From Gammaproteobacteria bacterium (GTDB lineage Bacteria; Pseudomonadota; Gammaproteobacteria; Steroidobacterales; Steroidobacteraceae): a DNA stretch of 52,508 nt. Within the stretch, counting starts at the first letter, position 1; each line of letters opens with the position of its first letter. Below the pieces are notes generated by a model, which worked only from the letters and a program-made list of their open reading frames with translations, was not told the origin of the DNA and made no database searches. A program made the position numbers and the translations under genes. The DNA lies in assembly GCA_003137095.1 (NCBI GenBank), contig PLET01000024.1:16686-69193 (forward strand), read 5' to 3'. Shown piece after piece: positions 8,940-17,467 of this stretch.

Positions 8940-9634
8940 ATCAATGCCGCCGGCACGGCGACCCCGGCCGAGGCGAAATTCTCGTGCAGGCGGAAGCGGC
9001 CCGGCGCCGGCATGGCGATGCGCGGATCGAGCCCGAGCGCCCGCACCGCGTGCACCCGGAATGCACCCTCGCCGCCCCACTGCAGCGGCTCGACGCGCAG
9101 GTCATGCAAACCGAGCCGTGCGCCGGACAGCGGAAATTGGCATTTGTAGAAGGCTTCCTTGGCCGTGAAGATCATGGCGGCGGCGGCGGCCGCTTCGTCC
9201 GCGGACAGCGATTCGAGCCAGGCGATCTCGCGCACACCGCATATCCTGTGCCACAAGCCGCGCTTGACCTCGCCGACCACCTCGCTGTCCAAGCCGAGCG
9301 AGGCAAAGCGGCCGCGCTCGGCAACGACCGCCGCGCACAGGCCCTCGGTATGGGTGATGCTGCCGACCATCGCGTCCGGCCACAGCACCATCCGGTCGGC
9401 ACCCACCCGCAAGCTGAAATCACGGACGCCAAATTCGGCGAGCGCCCGTCGCGCGCACAAGCGGCCGCCGGTGTACTCGGCAACGCGCTGCGGGGACGCC
9501 CCGCGCAGGCAGGCGGCCTCCTCCGGCAGCAGCAGCGAGGCATCCGCCGGTTCGCGCAAATCGCAGGCCGCCACCCCGGCGGGAAACAGCGCCGCCAATG
9601 CCGCCGACAGGCGCGCGGGATTGCGGTGATTCAT
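8933..9634 (-). CDS. 4'-phosphopantetheinyl transferase (Sfp/EntD type)
   Basis: 233 residues. It moves phosphopantetheine from CoA to the Ser of a carrier protein. The superfamily motifs are present: GSITHTEG (91-98), LGLDSE (113-118, metal-binding Asp/Glu) and FTAKEAFYK (156-164). Upstream in-frame sequence to 10201 is antisense noise inside the hydrolase gene; the start MNHRNPARLSAAL fits the EntD-type N-terminus. It is the last gene of the leftward operon that begins with the carrier protein at 17467, so it most likely activates that carrier protein. The gap to the hydrolase gene is 26 bases. Confidence 0.88.
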   Translation of the reverse strand: MNHRNPARLSAALAALFPAGVAACDLREPADASLLLPEEAACLRGASPQRVAEYTGGRLCARRALAEFGVRDFSLRVGADRMVLWPDAMVGSITHTEGLCAAVVAERGRFASLGLDSEVVGEVKRGLWHRICGVREIAWLESLSADEAAAAAAMIFTAKEAFYKCQFPLSGARLGLHDLRVEPLQWGGEGAFRVHAVRALGLDPRIAMPAPGRFRLHENFASAGVAVPAALIQ

Positions 9635-9660
9635 GCGCGAGGACCGGACGCGGTCTGCGG

Positions 9661-11451
9661 CTATTCGGTCAGCTCGCTGCCGAGCAGCTTCACGAGAAGC
9701 GCCCGCGGCTCGCTTTGGCTGAAAATGTGGTCGGCGCCGTCGATGGTGTAGACCCGGCAGCGATCGCCGATGGCCTTGACCGCGGCGCCGCCCTGGATCT
9801 TCAGGAGATCCTGGCCGATGTCGCCGCGGGCGAACAGGAAAACCAGGCGCACGCCGCGCCCCGCGATCGACTCCAGATCCCAGCGCAGGTCGTACGGCAG
9901 CCGGATGCGCAGGCGATGACTCAGATCCCGCAGACTGGATTCGATGACCAGCCAGCCGCGGCGCACGTAGACCATCCCCACCCGCCACAGATTGACCCGG
10001 CCGCGCAGCAGCTTCAGCCAATACTTGCCCGACATGACGCGCTCGCTGTAGATGCCGGGATTGCGCACCACTTCGGACATCTGCAGATCGTTCATGGTGT
10101 TGCCCTGCTTCCAGAAGAAAGTCAGCGGATTGACCATGAGCAGCCGGTTGACCGGCAGGCCGGCGACCGCGGCGCGCAACGCGTGATAGGCGCCGGCGCA
10201 CAGACCGGCCAGGGTCATGTCCTTGACCCGGTATTGGCGGATCAGGAAGTCGACCGCCACGCCCACGTCATCGACTCCGGCCGGCGGGTAGGCGAGGTTC
10301 TCCTCGTCGCCCGGCCGGGTGGCGCTGTCGCCCAGTCCGGCCAGATCGAGCCGCAGCACCACATGGCCGCGGGCGGCCCAATTGCGGGCGAGCGACACGT
10401 ACATGCGATTCGGACCGATGTGGCTGGTCGCGCCGGCATTGAGCAGCACCACGCCGCGGCGGCCACCGCCCGGCACGCCCGGTGCCGTTTCGGCCGCCTC
10501 GACCCCGGCAGCCCGGGTGACGATGGCAAACAGCGTCCGCTGCTCATCGATGAACAGCGCGCGCTCCTCCACCGCCGTGCCGTCATCGGCGAATACGCTG
10601 GCGCGCGCGGTCGGCATCCGCGGCCCGGGTGCGGATGCCGCCACCGGGCCGGCCGGCAGGGCGAGTTTCAGGCGCTCCAGCCATAGGGTGGTGGCGGCAA
10701 TCATCTGCCGCGGCACGACCGCCGCGTGCGGCGTCGACATCATGTCGGTGAATCCCGGCAGGCTTTGGTACTCGACCTCGGCGCCCTGGCTGCGCATCGC
10801 GTCGGCCCAGGGCTTGGCGGTCGGCAGATCGCTGCGGTCGATCACCAGAACGTGGCGCGCCGGCGCCGTCGCGGAGGTCATCAAATCGGTCTGCGCCAGG
10901 GTCTGCGCGGAGGCCGCAGCCACGCGAAAGCCGGCCACCTCGAGATCGCCGTTGGCCTGCGCGGCCGTGCTGTCCTTCACCGCAGCAGCCTGAAAGGCGC
11001 GCAGCTCGCGCAAGTAGCGCCGTCCATTGATGAGCGGCGCGATGGCGATCAGTCCGCAAATCGCCTCGCCGCCGGCGGCCGCTCTCGCCGCCAGCAGCGC
11101 ACCGAGACCCAGGCCGAGCAGACAGACGCGCGTGGCGCCGGATTCGCGCCGCAGCGTCTGTGCGGCCGCCAGGATGTCCGCCGACCAGGCGGCGATCTGA
11201 TCGGTGTCGGCATCCGGATCGCTCGAATCCCCGGTACCCGCATAGTCGAAGCGCAGCACCGGCAGGCCGATCGCCGCGCTCGCCGCAGCGAACGCGCGCA
11301 GACTGCGGTGCGAACACACCGCGTCATAACCGAAGGGCTTGCACACCACCAGGCCGACGTCGATCCGCCGCTCGCGCGCAGGCATGTGTATCCAGCCGAA
11401 TAGGGTCTGCCCGCCCGAGGTGAAGTAAAGCGGTGTTTCCTCGGCATTCAT
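9661..11451 (-). CDS. Tandem alpha/beta-hydrolase with non-serine nucleophile positions
   Basis: 596 residues holding two alpha/beta-hydrolase domains in series. Domain 1 is about 1-270: TLFGWIHMP, LRFDYAGTGDS, then GLGLG at 113-117 where the usual G-x-S-x-G has Gly at the nucleophile. Domain 2 is about 285-596: VLLNAGATSHIGPNRMYVSLA, LRLDLAGLGDS, then GLCAG at 416-420 with Cys-418 as nucleophile, later LFARGD and GADHIF for the acid and base. Related hydrolases occur in EPS loci, including exosortase-associated ones. The ATG overlaps the GH2 stop as ATGA, so translation is coupled. Inference: domain 2 may be an acyl- or aminoacyl-transferase or thioesterase acting with the carrier protein; domain 1 is probably structural. 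Confidence 0.8.
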   Translation of the reverse strand: MNAEETPLYFTSGGQTLFGWIHMPARERRIDVGLVVCKPFGYDAVCSHRSLRAFAAASAAIGLPVLRFDYAGTGDSSDPDADTDQIAAWSADILAAAQTLRRESGATRVCLLGLGLGALLAARAAAGGEAICGLIAIAPLINGRRYLRELRAFQAAAVKDSTAAQANGDLEVAGFRVAAASAQTLAQTDLMTSATAPARHVLVIDRSDLPTAKPWADAMRSQGAEVEYQSLPGFTDMMSTPHAAVVPRQMIAATTLWLERLKLALPAGPVAASAPGPRMPTARASVFADDGTAVEERALFIDEQRTLFAIVTRAAGVEAAETAPGVPGGGRRGVVLLNAGATSHIGPNRMYVSLARNWAARGHVVLRLDLAGLGDSATRPGDEENLAYPPAGVDDVGVAVDFLIRQYRVKDMTLAGLCAGAYHALRAAVAGLPVNRLLMVNPLTFFWKQGNTMNDLQMSEVVRNPGIYSERVMSGKYWLKLLRGRVNLWRVGMVYVRRGWLVIESSLRDLSHRLRIRLPYDLRWDLESIAGRGVRLVFLFARGDIGQDLLKIQGGAAVKAIGDRCRVYTIDGADHIFSQSEPRALLVKLLGSELTE

Positions 11452-14006
11452 CGGCCGATCACCACCCGGCACGGCGACGCCGCGTTGAGTGCGTACACCA
11501 TCGCCTGCGGCGGCGTGACTCCGGCCGACCGGCGCGGCCGGATTTCAAGCATACGGGTCGATTTGGGCGCCATATGAAAGTATTGATCGTCGGCCACGTA
11601 ACCGGGCATCTCCACATGCACCGACTGCGCAAACCGGTTGCTTTGAATGCTGAGCTGATACCGCTGCTGACCGAGCGGCGCCGCGCTGGCCGACAATACC
11701 ACGTCGCCTTCGACGCGGTTCGGCAAACCCAGCGGCAAATGGAATGCATGCGCCAGAATCGCGCCGTCTTCACGAATCAAACCGGCGGATAACAAGTCGT
11801 AGGGCGCAGGCCCGAAACGATAAGCATACGACAGATCGATGAAGCCGTCGAAGAGTTCCGTCGCATTCAGTTCGATCGCGCAAGCGGGGCCGACCTCGAT
11901 ATCCCGGGAGGCCGGCTGCCCCACGGGCTCGGAAAATCGGAACAGCCGCAATTCCAGCCGGGCCCGCACGCTGACGGGCTGGTCGTTGACGACATGAAGG
12001 GACAGGCCGTTATTGCCTTCGTCCGAGACGAACAGCGCGAGCGGCTGCAGCGCCCGTTTGAGGTGATAGTAGGCGGCCTTGGGCAATCCCGTCGAATCGA
12101 TCACGCCCCAGCCCGCGCCCGGCCACAGGTCGCGCAGGAACAATACCAGGGCACCGCGGCAAAGCGAACGCGACCGCCGCCATTCCCCGTAGCTTGCCAC
12201 CATCACCTCGCCGCTGATCACGCGTGCCTGCCTCAGATACCGATCGTGATCGGCATAGCGCAGCGCGGCGGGATCCAGGGCGAACAGTTCCCGGTGATAG
12301 TGTTCGCGCACGTCGTCGAAATCCCACCCTGCGCCCAGATCGCGCGGCACGCGCTCCTTCCAGCGCGGATGGTGGCAGCGCACGGCGCCGCCGTCGGACA
12401 ACAATGCGAGCGTCTCGGCCTCCGGCACATTCGCAAATGCGAGGCATTCCGATGCAAAACGCACCTGCGAACGGCGCGCATCGGTCAACGGCAGCATGTA
12501 GGCGCCGACGCCGTAATACGACGTCACGCCGCAGCTCGGCTGATGCGGGAAGTCGCCGCCATGGGTGCTCGAGGGGCAGTACGGAACGTCGGCGCAAGCC
12601 TCCTGCGCGAGCCCCTTAAGGTCGGTCTCGAACAGCGGCGGAGCCCAGCATTCGCGGCCGGCGCCGGACATCGCCGCCTGCTGCGCAGCCTCGCTGTTGC
12701 CGCATACTACGGCAAGCGAGGGCCGGCCTTGCAGCCGCGCCAGTTGCTGCCGCGCTTCAAGCCGCACGCTGTCCATGAACGCCGCATCACCCGCGGGATA
12801 GTCCATGTTGGCGAACATGAAGTCCTGCCACAGGAGTATGCCGCCGGCATCGCACAGATCGAGAAACTGGTCGCTCTCATAGACGAGCGATCCGGCGACC
12901 CTCAGCATGTTCATCCCGGCCGAGCGCACTTGATCGAGCGCCTCGATGCGCTCGTCCTCGCTGCCCTGCAGCCCCACCGCATCGAGCGGCATCCAGCATG
13001 CGCCGCGGCAGAACACCGGCACGCCATTCACGCGAAGCGCAAAGTCGCGGGCGTTGCGATCGAGATGCAGTTCGCGAAAGCCGGTGTGGCCGAGATCGAC
13101 GTCGACGGTCTGCGCGCCGTGCTGCGTATCGGCCAGGACGACTTCCAGACGCAGTGCGTACAATGCCGGCTCGCCGTGCGTATGCGGCCACCACAGCTCG
13201 GCAGCATCGATGCGCAGTTCGCCGCCGAGGCTGGCCGCTCCCGGCACGATGCCCAGAGCGGTTTCATGCCGCCGTCCCGCGCGCTCGGCGACCAGCCGTG
13301 CGGACTCGAGCACCGCCCCGCCGAGTGCGGATGCCTCGCAGCGCACGGCGATGTGGCCGCTGCGGTCGGCGACGCGGGTCTGCAGCCGCAGATTGCCGAT
13401 GTCCAGCAGGCGCCTGCGCTCGAGCCATACGGGGCGCCACGGCCCCACCGCTGCGGCCGGCGGCGACCAGCCCGGTGTTCGCCCCAGCAGCGTGGTGCGG
13501 GCCCAGCGCAGTTGCTGCTGGCGCACCATGGGAGTGCGCCAGCGCGGCCGCGGTCTTTTCGCCTGCAAATGCACATCGAGCGAGGCGAAGCGCACGAGCA
13601 GCTCATTCTGCCCGGCCAGCAGCGCGCCGACGTCGCAGCGGTGTTCGATGAACATGTTGTCCGATAGCAGCAGGGGCGCGCCGTTCAGCCATACCTGCGC
13701 GAGCGTCGCCAGACCGTCGAACCCGAGGATCACCCGTTCGCCGGCCGCCGCCGGCGCCGCCGTGAAGCGGCAGCGGTACCACCAATCGGTGGCATCGAAA
13801 TTGCGCTGGGCCGAGTCGAGGCTCCAGCCGCCGCTGTCGCGCAGACTGGACGCCGCGGTGCCCGGGACCGTCGCGCGCGACCAGTCGAGCGCGTCCGGAG
13901 CGGCGGTGGGTGCGGCGTCGCGGGCGGCCGGCGGTGCGGCTGCCAGCTGCCAGTCTTCGAGGGATACGCGCCGATGACTGGAGCATCGGCGGATCCGCCC
14001 GCTCAT
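11448..14006 (-). CDS. Glycoside hydrolase family 2, beta-mannosidase-like
   Basis: 852 residues. GH2 organisation is clear: sugar-binding domain (WWYRCRF about 75, LGFDGLATLAQVWLNG about 94-109, NELLVRF), immunoglobulin-like domain (ELWWPHTHGEP about 270-280), and TIM barrel. Barrel features are GVPVFCRGACWMPLDA, GMNMLRVAG, LLWQDFMFANMDYP, the acid/base Glu-439 in CGNSE (usually GNNE) and a likely nucleophile Glu-520 in RFASE. The WQDFMFA stretch favours beta-mannosidase over beta-galactosidase. No signal peptide is visible, so it appears cytoplasmic, which is unusual for a polysaccharide-degrading role. It overlaps DUF1839 upstream and the hydrolase downstream through ATGA junctions. Confidence 0.85.
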   Translation of the reverse strand: MSGRIRRCSSHRRVSLEDWQLAAAPPAARDAAPTAAPDALDWSRATVPGTAASSLRDSGGWSLDSAQRNFDATDWWYRCRFTAAPAAAGERVILGFDGLATLAQVWLNGAPLLLSDNMFIEHRCDVGALLAGQNELLVRFASLDVHLQAKRPRPRWRTPMVRQQQLRWARTTLLGRTPGWSPPAAAVGPWRPVWLERRRLLDIGNLRLQTRVADRSGHIAVRCEASALGGAVLESARLVAERAGRRHETALGIVPGAASLGGELRIDAAELWWPHTHGEPALYALRLEVVLADTQHGAQTVDVDLGHTGFRELHLDRNARDFALRVNGVPVFCRGACWMPLDAVGLQGSEDERIEALDQVRSAGMNMLRVAGSLVYESDQFLDLCDAGGILLWQDFMFANMDYPAGDAAFMDSVRLEARQQLARLQGRPSLAVVCGNSEAAQQAAMSGAGRECWAPPLFETDLKGLAQEACADVPYCPSSTHGGDFPHQPSCGVTSYYGVGAYMLPLTDARRSQVRFASECLAFANVPEAETLALLSDGGAVRCHHPRWKERVPRDLGAGWDFDDVREHYHRELFALDPAALRYADHDRYLRQARVISGEVMVASYGEWRRSRSLCRGALVLFLRDLWPGAGWGVIDSTGLPKAAYYHLKRALQPLALFVSDEGNNGLSLHVVNDQPVSVRARLELRLFRFSEPVGQPASRDIEVGPACAIELNATELFDGFIDLSYAYRFGPAPYDLLSAGLIREDGAILAHAFHLPLGLPNRVEGDVVLSASAAPLGQQRYQLSIQSNRFAQSVHVEMPGYVADDQYFHMAPKSTRMLEIRPRRSAGVTPPQAMVYALNAASPCRVVIGR

Positions 14007-14995
14007 TGTGCCTCGCGCAGAGCCGCGGTCGCGCGATCCCAGGCCGCGGCCATCGGCTCGAAGCTCTCCGACGTGTCGAGGGCCCTCTTGGCGTTGACGG
14101 CGCGCGCGGCCTTGAGGATGAAGGCCTTGCTGAGGTTTGAAATCTGCGTGAACGCCTCGATGGCCGAATCGATGCGGGCGTCCGCCCCGGGTTCGAGCCA
14201 GCGCAGGTACAGCGCCGAGAGTTCAGCTGCGGCGCCCAGCTGACGCAGCGTGCCGAAGGCCCATATGTGGTACACGGACAGGCCCTGCTCGGCAAGCCAC
14301 GGCAGATCGCGCTCGAGGCGGCTGCGAAATTTGCGTACCGGATTGGCCGCGGGCCGGCGCAGCATCTCCCGGCGCAGCAATTCGCGCGAGGCCGCGCGCA
14401 GCTGCACGGGGTCGCGCCGCGCGGCGTGATCGTGGCGCACCAGCTCCGCAAACAGCGGCATGTAGGCCGGATCCGGCGCGGCATCGAGGCGAAACAGCTT
14501 CACGAAGTCCTCACCCTCGAGGAAATGATAGCTGGCATTGTGGAAATAGCACAGCCGCTGCGCATCCGCGTCAATCTCGCCGAGAATGATGGTGGTCTTG
14601 GTGTGCTGGCGCCGATAATCCGTACCGGCCGTGTCGGGCAGCCAAAAAGCGTCCGCCTCGGTGCTGATGAACTTGCCCGCCGCGAGGTGCTCGAGCGCAT
14701 GATCGATCAGCGGGCGCCAGACATACATTTCCTGAACATCCACGCCGTACAAGGAGCGTAGATCCTCGTGCGGCGGCTTGAAGAAGGTCCACTGATCGCC
14801 CTCGAAATCGATCGCGACCGTGAACGGCAGCATCGCCAGCGGCTCGAGTCCGAGCGCGTGGATGAGCTCTATCCACACATCGATGTAGCAGTTCTTCTCG
14901 ACCCAGATGCGCTCGGGCGCGTGCAGCTCGTGGCGCCGGTAATCTGCGGGCTCGAGGCCGGACAATGCCGCCGCGCGGCGCACCGGGGTGGCCAT
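14003..14995 (-). CDS. DUF1839 family protein
   Basis: 330 residues, soluble, no signal peptide. Recognisable features are RHELHAPERIWVEKNCYIDVW, FEGDQWTFFKPPHEDL and LYGVDVQEMYVWRPL. I assign it to DUF1839, a family repeatedly found beside amino acid:carrier protein ligases. No reaction is established for it to my knowledge; as the gene after the ligase it is a candidate for receiving or transferring the carrier-bound aminoacyl group (inference). The ATG at 14995 lies three bases beyond the ligase stop, and its own stop overlaps the GH2 start as ATGA. A longer in-frame reading to 15667 is antisense-type sequence within the ligase gene. Confidence 0.78.
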   Translation of the reverse strand: MATPVRRAAALSGLEPADYRRHELHAPERIWVEKNCYIDVWIELIHALGLEPLAMLPFTVAIDFEGDQWTFFKPPHEDLRSLYGVDVQEMYVWRPLIDHALEHLAAGKFISTEADAFWLPDTAGTDYRRQHTKTTIILGEIDADAQRLCYFHNASYHFLEGEDFVKLFRLDAAPDPAYMPLFAELVRHDHAARRDPVQLRAASRELLRREMLRRPAANPVRKFRSRLERDLPWLAEQGLSVYHIWAFGTLRQLGAAAELSALYLRWLEPGADARIDSAIEAFTQISNLSKAFILKAARAVNAKRALDTSESFEPMAAAWDRATAALREAQ

Positions 14996-14997
14996 GT

Positions 14998-15927
14998 TCA
15001 GGGCCAGAGTCGTTGTCTTACGGCGTCCGGCCAGAGGGCGGTTTTGAACCCGTGAGCTTTGAACAGCGCCATGACCACGCGTTCCAGCCCGAAACCGAGA
15101 CACGCCGTGTAGGCGGCCTGTCCGTCCGGCGTGAGGATGCCGAACGTCGAACCGAAGTGCTGCTGGTGAAAATTGAAGGAGCATACCGCGGTGGGTTTGT
15201 CGCCGGTGTTGACCGGCACCAGCACTTCGTACTTGAGCTTCTGCTCCAATTGATTGCCCGCGAGCATCTTGCCGGCGCGTCCGAAGAACGGGTCGGAGGC
15301 CACATCGGGCTGCGCGGCGAGGCCGAGCGAGCGCAGCAGATCGACGCCGCGCCCCAGCCACATGTCGCGCCATGCGATCACATCGTCCTGGTTGCCGACG
15401 CGCACGAATTCGCGCACCCGGAAGGACTGCATGCGGGTCGGCTGCGGCGAGGGTTCGTGCCGGAACACCCAGTTGAGCATGGTGACGAGCCGGCCGCCTT
15501 GAGCCTGGGTGCCGGTCAACGTCGGGTACAGCGGATAACAGGCCGCCGGGTTGAGCACCACCTGCGTCATGCCGAGCGCGCCGCCCCAGGGTTCGCCCGC
15601 ATGAATCTTCTCCGACAGCGCCCGCGCCTCGCGTTCGTTGCCGAAGAAGCTGCACACCGCGCCGCACAGATCCGGAAAATTATCCATGTAATCGACGCGT
15701 TCGATGATGCGCCGGTCGATGACCGGGGGAAAGGTGCAAAACTCCGCGCCGTCACCGGCGGAGATGCGCGACACCAGCGCGTTGAAGGCCTCCAGCACCT
15801 TCTCGAATTCGGCTCCGCGGCCGAAGGCGCCCTGTACGCCGCCCGGGATGATGAGCCGGTGCTTGACCAGATCGTTATAGAAATCAGCGGCTTCTGAACC
15901 TGCCGCAGCATCAGCACGGGCGTTCAT
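14998..15927 (-). CDS. Amino acid--[carrier protein] ligase (class II aaRS-like)
   Basis: 309 residues, the size of the characterised SerRS-derived ligases that load amino acids on carrier proteins instead of tRNA. There is no tRNA-binding domain. Class II motif 3 is ACLGFGLERVVMALF near the C-terminus; GGVQGAFGRG near residue 30, CYPLYPTLTG and MQSFRVREFVRVG (motif 2 region) are typical. A strong ribosome-binding site (AGGGAGAT) lies just before the ATG. The gene sits in an operon with a dedicated carrier protein, acyl-CoA dehydrogenase and phosphopantetheinyl transferase. The amino acid specificity (Gly or Ala in known members) cannot be read here. Confidence 0.92.
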   Translation of the reverse strand: MNARADAAAGSEAADFYNDLVKHRLIIPGGVQGAFGRGAEFEKVLEAFNALVSRISAGDGAEFCTFPPVIDRRIIERVDYMDNFPDLCGAVCSFFGNEREARALSEKIHAGEPWGGALGMTQVVLNPAACYPLYPTLTGTQAQGGRLVTMLNWVFRHEPSPQPTRMQSFRVREFVRVGNQDDVIAWRDMWLGRGVDLLRSLGLAAQPDVASDPFFGRAGKMLAGNQLEQKLKYEVLVPVNTGDKPTAVCSFNFHQQHFGSTFGILTPDGQAAYTACLGFGLERVVMALFKAHGFKTALWPDAVRQRLWP

Positions 15928-15936
15928 CGTATCTCC

Positions 15937-17100
15937 CTAAACGGCCGCCTGATCGGCTTTGAAGACCATCAGCATTGCCGCACTCTTGGCGGCGATGCGC
16001 TCGTTGGATACCATGAGCGACGCGGACAGTACATCCCGGTAATGGCGGCCAACGCTCACCGGGGAATCATTTTTATAGCCGAGAATGCCGGTGATCTGCA
16101 GTGCCTGGTGCACGATTTGCACCACGCTATCGGAAACGCTCATCTTGAGGTTGTTGAGCTTCAGGGCCCAGCCGAGACCGAGCAGCTCCTGCATGGCGTT
16201 CTCGGATACCTGCAGCGCGTCGAATTCCTCGGCCACTGCCTGCCAGTTGTGGCGCACCGCCTGCAGCTGAGCCATCACCTTCGCCAGATTCGCAGCCGAG
16301 GGCGGCACGGTCCCCGGCTTCTTGCGCGCCTCGCTGCGCACCTGGCTCGCCGCCCGGGCCACCGCCCCACCGGCAATGCCCTGCCACAGCGATGCCCACA
16401 GAATGTGCGAGTAAGGCACCATGGTCTGCGCCGAAGAGTCGGCGTACGAACCCGGCAGGATTTGTTCGACGGGCCCGCTCGAGCGCACGTTGAATCCCGG
16501 ACTGCAGGTGCCGCGCATGCCGAGCGTGTTCCAGTTGGTGGTTTGTTCCAGGGTGTAGTCGCCCTTTTGCAGCAGCACGAGCACCTGGTCGCTCGCGGCT
16601 GAGTCGGCGGCCCGCCGGCAGGTGACCAGCAGCGCATCCGCCGACGCACCGTAGGAGATCGTAGTGGCGTCCTTGTTGAGCTCGAAACGCGCGCCCTTGC
16701 GCTCCACCGCGCAGATGCTCGAGCGTGTATCCCCGAAGGTGCCCACCTCGGAGGTCACCGACGCGATCAGCAGCTGATCCTGCGCCAGCCGCTGTAGATA
16801 ATCGCGGAAGAACGCCGATTCCAGGCCGTGGCGTGCCATGCAGGCCACCTGAATGTGATGCATGGCGAGAATCATGCCGCTCGCGCTGCAGACCTGCGCC
16901 AGCGCGGAGCACTGCGCCGCCAGCTCGCGCATGCCGCAACCCTGGCCGCCCAGATCACGCGGTACCGCGGCGGACAGCGCCCGCGCCGCCTTCAGCGCCG
17001 CGAAGGTCTCATGCGGAAAACGCGCCGCCTCGTCCACGTCGGCCGCGTGCTGCGCGGCGATGCCGGCTACGACGGTGCGTATTGCCTCGAGTATTTCCAT
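15937..17100 (-). CDS. Acyl-CoA dehydrogenase family flavoprotein
   Basis: 387 residues. FAD enzyme with the three-part acyl-CoA dehydrogenase fold: helical N-terminus (EAARFPHETFAALKAARALS, then VPRDLGGQGCG), middle beta domain (IASVTSEVGTFGD, RFELNKDATTISYGASADALLV, WNTLGMRGTCSPGF) and C-terminal helices. The start at MEILEAIRTVV fits the family; a 25-residue longer reading enters the carrier protein gene. In this context the likely substrate is a carrier-protein thioester, as in pathways that oxidise aminoacyl-carrier intermediates, but the true substrate is unknown. It lies between the carrier protein (64-base gap) and the ligase (9-base gap). Confidence 0.88.
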   Translation of the reverse strand: MEILEAIRTVVAGIAAQHAADVDEAARFPHETFAALKAARALSAAVPRDLGGQGCGMRELAAQCSALAQVCSASGMILAMHHIQVACMARHGLESAFFRDYLQRLAQDQLLIASVTSEVGTFGDTRSSICAVERKGARFELNKDATTISYGASADALLVTCRRAADSAASDQVLVLLQKGDYTLEQTTNWNTLGMRGTCSPGFNVRSSGPVEQILPGSYADSSAQTMVPYSHILWASLWQGIAGGAVARAASQVRSEARKKPGTVPPSAANLAKVMAQLQAVRHNWQAVAEEFDALQVSENAMQELLGLGWALKLNNLKMSVSDSVVQIVHQALQITGILGYKNDSPVSVGRHYRDVLSASLMVSNERIAAKSAAMLMVFKADQAAV

Positions 17101-17164
17101 GGAGCCACTCGCATTGCCCGGGGGCTCCGACGGCAGTTCACGGCGTCGACCGGACGCTGCTCCA

Positions 17165-17467
17165 TCAGGCGCCATTTAACTGCTTCACGGCAGCGCCGAT
17201 CGCTGCGATGCTCGAAAACACCGATCGGTTGAGCATCTGATCGGGAAACTCGATGTTGAATTCGCCCTCGAGCGCGAGCATGACGTTGACGCTGGCGAGC
17301 GAGCTCATGCCCGCTTCGTACAGATCGGCGTCCTCCGCCAGCTCGAATGCGCTGGTGCTGAGGCGTCCGTGATTCTGGAGCACCTGACGGATGCGGAATG
17401 CGTCATGGCCGCCCGTAAATGCCCCCTGGATCTTGCGGATCGCGGAGTCTGAAGTAGCCGTCTGCAT
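17165..17467 (-). CDS. Acyl/aminoacyl carrier protein
   Basis: 100 residues, acidic, four-helix carrier-protein pattern. The attachment site is DLYEAGMSSLASVNVMLALE, where Ser-56 replaces the Ser of the usual DSL and Asp is changed to Ser-55; this form is seen in carrier proteins paired with amino acid:carrier protein ligases. The ATG at 17467 has AAGGA about ten bases upstream; a GTG at 17488 is an alternative start. It is the first gene of the leftward seven-gene operon and should be activated by the phosphopantetheinyl transferase at its far end and loaded by the ligase at 14998-15927. Confidence 0.88.
   Translation of the reverse strand: MQTATSDSAIRKIQGAFTGGHDAFRIRQVLQNHGRLSTSAFELAEDADLYEAGMSSLASVNVMLALEGEFNIEFPDQMLNRSVFSSIAAIGAAVKQLNGA

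Noticed and set aside
9635..10201. Longer N-terminus for the phosphopantetheinyl transferase
   Set aside because: The extra ~190 residues are low-complexity and lie inside the hydrolase gene in another frame; the start at 9634 matches the family.
14996..15667. Longer N-terminus for the DUF1839 protein
   Set aside because: It overlaps the ligase gene out of frame and lacks any family sequence.
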